From: Azolla caroliniana
Lineage: Eukaryota > Polypodiophyta
Assembly (NCBI GenBank): GCA_043228905.1
Contig: JBHGNT010000016.1
Coordinates: forward strand, 2,790,001-2,854,000
Direction of reading: 5' to 3'
Length of the DNA: 64,000 nucleotides
This document shows positions 57,731 to 64,000 of the stretch, in pieces; position 1 is the stretch's first letter, and each line of letters starts with the position of its first letter. A program made the position numbers and the translations under genes. The notes under the pieces are model-generated. The model worked only from the letters and a program-made list of their open reading frames with translations. It was not told where the DNA came from and did no database searches.

Positions 57731-60700
57731 ACGTAAATCTGAGTGTCTTTGCTATAGACAACTGCGGCAAGTGCTTCTTTCATCTTCCGGACCGATTCCT
57801 TATGCTCGTCTCTCCACTCGAATTTACGCCCTTTCATCAGCAACCCATAGAGCGGCTCCGCAACGTGGGTGTAATGCGGGATCCAGATATGGTAGAATGC
57901 ACATGCTCCCAAGAATCTCCGAACCTCCGTAACCGAATTGCAGTCTTGCTTCATCGCGGAGATGGCCTCAACCTTGGCCGGAGACGGTTTCCGACCGTAT
58001 GGCCCGCATAGGTGTCCGATGACCATGATCTCCGATCGCCCGAAGGCCGATTTTTCCCTGGAGAAGGTGAGCCTTGTGCCTTCTAGTCTTTGCAGTACCT
58101 TCTCGCAGTCATCGACGTGAGCCACCACGAATTTCCAACATCCAACCGGTCCGATTGTCTCGTCCTTTTCCTCCATCGGGCATCCTTTGATCGGGATGTC
58201 GTCCAAGAATGGCATGGTGATGTCCGGGATACAATCCTTCAACACTTTGTTCATTGCGTTCACCATGTGCGCCAGTGAGTTCGTTCCCCCTTGCGGTAGG
58301 GTACACATCCGAACTAGGCCGAGAGAAGTCCGCATCGTCGTGATATGCTTGCTCTCTACGACTAGTTGGAACTGATCGTACCCTGAGTATAGATCCCCGA
58401 CCGAGTAGATCGACCTCCCTCCTAAGGCCTCCGCGAACTCATCAATGGTTGATCCGATACCTGTGTTTCGAATGGTCACCTTGTTGACCGGCTGCAGGTC
58501 CTGTATGGGTTCTTCTTTGGCATGGTAAACCACCGATTCGAGTATGGGGCACTCGACGGTTCGAGGATGCCCATCTCCACCTTCTGTTTCAACAGCTCCA
58601 TCAACGTCGGGATGTGAGCTCTGGGTGCCGGAATCGGTTTGAGATTCCACGACACATGCAGTACCGTGAAGATCACCATTGGTTCCACAACCGTCGGGTC
58701 TACGCACCCGATCTCGTCCGGTGAGAATGCGAAAGCCTTCCCGTGCCTCCCGAGCATTCTCCGAAACCGGTCCTCTTCCGCCGACAGTAGAAAGCCAACC
58801 CCACCTATCTTGAGCTCCCGTAGCGTTATGTCGGTCAACGTGTGTCCTATGCTGGCCGGATCTTGCAAACTTGGGTCCCACGCGTCCCACGCGACCCCCT
58901 TTATCCGTAACTCGCTGCCCTCCGGCAAGGGTGCCGCGACTAGCCTCACCTTCCGGTCCACAGTCTTCTACCTCGTATCCACTCGGGCCGTCCGATCCGA
59001 CTCGAGTCCCTTACCGAAGTAGGCGATGACTTCGTACATCCTTTCTGAACTTACCAGAATCGTCTGGTATTCATTAAGGCCTTCTCCGAACACCTCCCGT
59101 AACTTCCCTAAGGTGTCATCGAAAGAGACCGCTTCCACGGCTCCGTTGATTTCCTCTTCAGGGCCGAGGACTCCGCATGCCCGAAGTCGCTCCTCCGCCT
59201 GCTTCTTTTCCCGGCCAACTATGCCGGCTATCGTACAACCTCTGCTATTGGAGAACCAAAATTTCCTACCTATGGTACAAGTCTTTTTGCCTATAGTACA
59301 TCTGTGGGGTTTTTCCGGGGTGTCCAAACTATCGCGGCCCCACGCCTTGATAGCCCTCTCTAAAAATCCCCTCGGTTTTCGCCACCGAGAGTCTCGCGGT
59401 TACGCTCATGGTTCGGTTGCACTGTCAGGAACTGGACCGAGTGACACCCATCCTGGCTCTTGACTCGTGCATATCCCGAACCGTCATCCAACACCTTTCT
59501 CTCCATCCGTGCCGCCGTGATGTACGGTTCCCCGAGTATCACTGGATGCGAGGACGTCTCCTGCATGAAGAAGTGGTGATCGATCTCGACATCGCCGATT
59601 TTCACTCGTACATTCGGGCAGTCTCCATGCAGCTCTTCTGTGGCGCGTGTTGCTGCCCGTATTTTCCACCCATGCTTGGTGTTGATCGGCCACTTCCCCT
59701 TCTTGTAGAAGTCTGTGGACATCAAGTTGATTTCTGAACTGTGGTCAACCAACGCCACCACGGGCTCCTGAACATCTCCGATCTTAACAGGGGTCTCCGT
59801 GGTTGCTCTGGTCCAGTGTGGCCTTGAATAGTGGCTCTCCGCCAACTCGTCTTCTAGAGCCATGTCTTCTGGGTGCGTCGTTCTCACCTCCACCGACTTC
59901 TCTAGCTCCGGCTCTGTCAAAAGCCTTTTCCGCTTCACCAAGTCCACAATGGAGTCGTGGAACTCCTTCTTGGCGATTCCGAGCACTTCCCTCAGTGACA
60001 GCTCCACTTTGCTGTCGAGGATACGTTCCTCGAGGACCTTTCGCAGGTCCGTGGTCCTCTCGATCTCCGTGCTCAATTGGTACCCGGCCCTCTTGGCTTT
60101 ATCCGGTGCACTGACATCATTTTGCTTTTGCCCGAACTGGGTTTCATACCGTTGCGAGGGTCCGGCCCCTCTGGTCTTACTCGCATGCTTGTCCCCCACC
60201 AGAATCTCATAGTTTTGGCAAGCGGCTTCAACGAAGCCCGTCTTTTCTTCGATCGGGTAACTCCACCCGGTTGCCTCCGGATCCATCTTTCCGCGTGGTC
60301 TGCTTCCTCTTTCCTCAGCCGTATGCCGGCGAGACCTTCCAATATCGACGACCAGAATCCGGCTTCCTTCATCTTCCAGACTTCATCACTTCCGACCCGG
60401 ATTCCAGCCGACGCCGAGTAGTGGACGGTCTCCACGTGGTGAGCCGCCGCTTCTTCCATCAGACATTTCATACCCCCTTGTCCGACATTCAGATCCAGGG
60501 CCCTTCGGGTCTCGCTAGCGTGCACCCGACCGTTCCATAGGTACACCACATTAGCTCTTATCACTTCGGCGAAGTCCCCGCAGTCCTTTCGGGCGTGGCC
60601 AATCGCGTCGCACCACAAGCACCGGTTCCCAACCGGAGGACTTCGGTCACGGGCTTGTTCGCCGACGTCCCTCCGTGCTTGTGCAATCTAGAGGTGCCTC

Positions 60701-61091
60701 ACCATCTGAGTTAGCTTCTCCAGAGCAGCTCCTCGGGATGAGCCTTTGACCATGCTGGTCGAAGCCAAGCCAATCTCGAGCCAGTCTCAGGTCTCTTCCC
60801 TTCGCGCCGGTGGGGGTACCTCGACCTTCCTGGTTGCAACAAAACCCGCCCCCATCAAGCCTTTATCGACCCACTCATGCTGTTTGTCAAAACGGTGGCA
60901 AACTCTCTTTACCACGGCCCAGTCGGTTGTTAGGCCATCATCAGTCTCCAGCAGGAAGCCCACTTGCTCCCGGTCCCTTACAACCACTGATTTAACGAAC
61001 AATAGGACACGACTTGTGTCCAGTCCGGTCCGGTCCAATGCCGAAAGTCGTGCGAAGCGTTCTTCAAACTCCCAAAAGAGCACCAACGCGT
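57731..61091 (-). pseudogene. Gypsy-A gag, protease and RT part
   Basis: Read from 61091 down to 57731 on the minus strand. Gag remnant (FEERFARLSALDRT, CCHC CLWCDAIGHARKDC near 60618), protease with DHSSEIN in place of DHGSEIN, the frameshift site at 59368-59304, then RT with FLDD and the start of RNase H. Frameshifts and stops break it into pieces (gag around 61143-60787 and 60618-60073, gag-pro 60286-59360, pol pieces 59327-57735). It is clearly older than Gypsy-1 and Gypsy-2. The 5' end and 5' LTR lie beyond Copia-2, outside the window. Confidence 0.9.
59304..59368 (-). promoter_or_regulatory. Gypsy-A relic of the frameshift site and pseudoknot
   Basis: The minus strand reads GGGGATTTTTAGAGAGG with TAG at 59362-59360. 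Stem 1 is GGGCTA (59356-59351) against TAGTTT (59331-59326), still fully pairable through three G-U pairs and one G-C to A-U swap. Stem 2, GTGGGG (59343-59338) with CCCCAC (59309-59304), is unchanged. The pol frame after the stop stays open. Confidence 0.7.
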
Positions 61092-61865
61092 TGTTGGGAT
61101 TTCGGTCCCTCCGGATGGGATGTCCGGAGATGAATGACGGCAAGCCCGGTTGCGGTTACGGAACCGGATGATGAAGAGTACCCGGCATGAAGCCGGATAA
61201 AGAGTACCCGGATACGGAGCCGGATGATGAAGACCCCGGTTACGGAGCCGGATGATGAAGACCCCGGTTACGGAGCCGGATGCTGAAGACCCCGGTTACG
61301 GAGCCGGATGACGAATGTACCCGGATACGGAGCCGGATGATGAAGACCCCGGTTACGGAGCCGGATGATGAAGACCCCGGTTACGGAGCCGGATGACGAA
61401 TGTACCCGGAGAGAGATCCGGATGCGGGGACATATTTGTGAATATGTTTGCCAAGAGCCCTTGAGGCTATATTTGTAAATAGCCCAAAAGTCATATGTGT
61501 ATAAATATGACTTAGGGCAAACAGTTTTATGTTGTTGTTGCTCATTTTCTGTTTTCCACGAAGAGGGAGCGAAGTGAGAGCAGCCGAGAGAGTGTGAGAG
61601 ACGAAGAGGTCGTTGCCTCAGTGTATTACCGCCGCCTGTGGCGAAGACTGTGAGCTCAAGGTTGTTGCCTTGTAGCTTCATCATTGTACATCTCTGCATA
61701 TAGTGATAGTTGGAGTTTGAGGACTCCCGTGGTTTTTCCCACTTAGGGTTTTCCACGTAAAATATCCTGTGTACTCTTCTCCCCATTATCTTCGTGTATT
61801 TTGTAATTCCTGTTTTCTGAAAGTTAATCCTATTTCTCGGTTGTGGCCGAGCACTGCGTGTAACA
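61092..61865 (+). repeat. Copia-2 5' LTR (774 bp)
   Basis: TGTTGGGA start and TAACA end. It is longer than the Copia-1 LTR because of an expanded minisatellite in U3. Inverted repeats GGCTAT/ATAGCC (61465-61470 with 61479-61484) and AAGTCATAT/ATATGACTT around TATAA (61488-61496 with 61505-61513) are kept. Confidence 0.92.
61146..61403 (+). repeat. 28-bp minisatellite in the Copia-2 U3
   Basis: About eight units near GATGATGAAGACCCCGGTTA-CGGAGCCG, with variants ending in GAATGTACCCGGATACGG or GAGTACCCGG. The Copia-1 LTR has only about three related units in the same place. Confidence 0.9.
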
Positions 61866-61868
61866 AAT

Positions 61869-61880
61869 TGGTATCAGAGC
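61869..61880 (+). promoter_or_regulatory. Copia-2 primer-binding site (tRNA-iMet)
   Basis: TGGTATCAGAGC, identical to Copia-1, three bases after the LTR. Confidence 0.93.
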
Positions 61881-61896
61881 GACGGTAACACAGAAA

Positions 61897-64000
61897 ATGG
61901 AAGGCGGCGGTAGTGGGCCTCCTGGCATGATGGTGTTGAACTCACAGAACTACGCCGACTGGAAGATAAAGATGGAAGACCTTCTCATCGTCCGAGACCT
62001 ATACGAACCGATCGACAATGCCGAGATACCCAAGGGGGTAATAGAGTCGGAGTGGAAGCTCCTGAACCGGAAAGCCGTAGCGACGATCCGGCAATATGTC
62101 GATGTAAGTGTCCTGCAACATGTGGCGAACGATACGAACGCCTATGAGATGTGGAAGAAGCTGTCGGGCCTCTATGAGAGGAAGAATGCGTTGAACCGGA
62201 CCTCCCTGATGAGGAAGATAGTGAACCTCAAGTACCGGGACGGCGAGAGTATGGTGGAACACGTAAGCACGTTCATGGGATTCGTGAACCAGCTTGCGGC
62301 GATCAAGTTCCCGTTGGAGGATGCAATGCAAGCCATCATCCTGATGTGTACATTGCCGGACAGCTGGGAGAACTTGGTGGTGACTCTCAGCACCTCCTGC
62401 ACCGAAGATAACTTGTCCCTACAAACGGTAAAGACAAGTATTTTGAACGAAGAAGCGCGTCGGAGAGATAAAGAACCGGTTTCTGATCAGAAGATGCTGC
62501 TTACCGAATCGGATCGGGGAAGACAATGGAACCGGAGTCCGCAAAGACGGGAGAAGTCGGGGACCCGGTCGCAGTCAAGAGGAAGGCCAACATGCTTCCA
62601 CTGTGGGAAGCCGGGGCACTTCCGGAAGAATTGTCGGCACTACCGAAAGGACAACGGAGCCAACGACACCGATTCGAAGAAGTCACCGGAGAGAAACGGT
62701 GCATACCGGGGAGCCACGGACCGGAGAGGTCCGGATCGGCGAGGGCAGGACCGGAAAGGAACGACGGCACTTGCGGCAAGTGAAGAAGAGATAATGCTTA
62801 TTACCGAAGAGAAGGAGCTGAACCTTGCCGGTGTAGAGATGACCTGGGTGGTCGATTCCGGAGCGTCGTTCCACCTGACCCCGGAGAAGAAATACTTCTC
62901 ATCCTACACAGCCGGTGAGCACGGCTGTGTCCGGATGGGAAATGAAGGCACATGCCGGATTGCCGGCATAGGAGACGTGTGGCTGTTGACATCAACCGGA
63001 TGCAAGATGCTGTTGAAGGATGTGCGACACGTTCCGGAGGTCCGATTGAACCTGATCTCGGCCGGGAGGCTAGATGATGAAGGCTACACGGGTAGCATCC
63101 GGAACGGTGTCATGAAGTTCAGCAAGGGGAGCCTGATAGTGGCTCGGGCCCGGAAGGTCAACACCCTGTACCTGATGAATTCCCGGCTATGTCCGGAGGA
63201 GCTGAACGTGGCAGCCGACACTGCCGGTGAGCTGTGGCACAAGAGACTGTGCCACATGAGTGAGAAGGGGATGAAGAGGCTTGCAGAAGACAACCTCATT
63301 CCAGTGAAGCATGTGCATCTGGAGAAGTGCACCGATTGCCTGGCCGGTAAGCAGAACCGAACCTCCTTCCACTCAAGGCCACCGACGAGACGTAGCGCAC
63401 CATTGGAGTTGGTGCACACTGATGTGTGTCAGGTAGAAACGAAGTCACATGGCGGAGCCCAGTACTTCGTGACTTTCATTGATGATCACAGCCGGAAGCT
63501 GTGGACGGCGCCGTTGAAGACAAAGGACCAAGTGTTGTCCGTCTTCAAAGAACTCCACGCGAGAGTGGAAAGAGAATCCGGCAAGAAGCTGAAAGCGATA
63601 CGAGCGGATAACGGAGGGGAATACCGGGGGCAGTTCCAGGAGTACTGTCGCTCGAAGGGAATCCGGCTCGAGTTTACTGTGCCGAAGACGCCGGAACTAA
63701 ACGGGCTGGCCGAGAGGATGAACCGGACCATAATGGACAGGGTCGGAGTATGCTGGCACATGCGAAATTACCCAAGGGGTTTTGGGCTGAGGCAATGTCG
63801 ACGGCGACATACGTGATAAACAGATCACCCTCAGTACCTTTGGATGGAGACACGCCGCAGAAAGTGTGGACCGGTAAGGAAGTGTCCTACCGGCATCTGA
63901 AGGTGTTCGGGTGTCTCGCATACGTGCATGTGGCAAAGGACCGGAGAGGAAAGCTAGATCCAAAGACCCGGCCATGCATATTCCTCGGTTACGGCGACGA
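61897..64000 (+). pseudogene. Copia-2 polyprotein, partial, with one-base deletion
   Basis: ATG 61897; the same gag, CCHC knuckle (CFHCGKPGHFRKNC), protease DSGAS and integrase as Copia-1. Near 63743 one C is missing compared with Copia-1 (GGGTCGG versus GGGTCCGG), shifting the frame and ending it at 63816. Beyond that, sequence matching Copia-1 integrase continues in the next frame to the window edge. The frameshift is just after the third catalytic residue region of integrase, so RT would be lost unless this is a base-calling error. Confidence 0.92.

Larger units (their letters stand above)
61092..64000 (+). mobile_element. Copia-2: Ty1/copia retrotransposon, 5' part
   Basis: 5' LTR (61092-61865), iMet primer site and the first half of a polyprotein very similar to Copia-1. 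It runs off the right edge. It is inserted in the Gypsy-A gag; the left flanking pentamer is CGCGT. The 3' LTR and target duplication cannot be seen. Confidence 0.93.

Overview
The window is nuclear DNA of a land plant, most likely a flowering plant. Three intron-containing genes with clear plant orthologues lie in AT-rich DNA. From about 31.5 kb to the right edge the sequence is a GC-rich pile of nested LTR retrotransposons. The species cannot be named from the sequence.

Gene-bearing half (1-31,475). (1) The 3' part of a POL5/MYBBP1A-type (DNA polymerase phi family) nucleolar gene, + strand, ends at 2721. (2) A complete WD40 gene of the IPI3/WDR18/ROOT INITIATION DEFECTIVE 3 type lies at 4934-10113, + strand, eight exons, 507 codons. 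Its only plausible N-terminus starts at CTG rather than ATG. (3) A complete PRAF-type gene (PH, RCC1 repeats, FYVE, coiled coil, BRX) lies at 23721-14507, - strand, nine exons, 1122 codons. Genes 1 and 2 both have roles in ribosome production (rDNA transcription or pre-rRNA work, and pre-60S maturation). The rest is intergenic DNA with microsatellites and degenerate tandem repeats.

Retrotransposon half (31,476-64,000). Element boundaries give this order. Copia-C (5' LTR and gag start, 31,476-32,364) was hit by Gypsy-B (from 32,365). Gypsy-B was hit by Gypsy-A on the - strand (35,202 to beyond 61,091). Gypsy-A was hit three times: by Gypsy-1 (35,870-48,520), Gypsy-2 (50,418-57,730) and Copia-2 (61,092 to the edge). 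Gypsy-1 was in turn hit inside its reverse transcriptase by Copia-1 (40,015-45,343; 608-bp LTRs with one difference and a perfect GGGAT target duplication).

The Ty3/gypsy family is the unusual part. It has a tRNA-Trp-type primer site, a gag-protease ORF with a DHGSE protease motif, and a pol reading frame (RT, RNase H, integrase) lying in the -1 frame. At the junction, TTT-TAG is followed six bases after the TTT by a potential H-type pseudoknot. Its first stem shows wobble and compensatory changes in the old copy, which suggests programmed -1 frameshifting. The insertions have 4-bp target sites centred on CG. In every LTR family here, gypsy and copia alike, the TATA box lies in or at the edge of the loop of an inverted repeat whose arms differ between families yet stay complementary. 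Gypsy-2 is the only element whose coding frames are uninterrupted.
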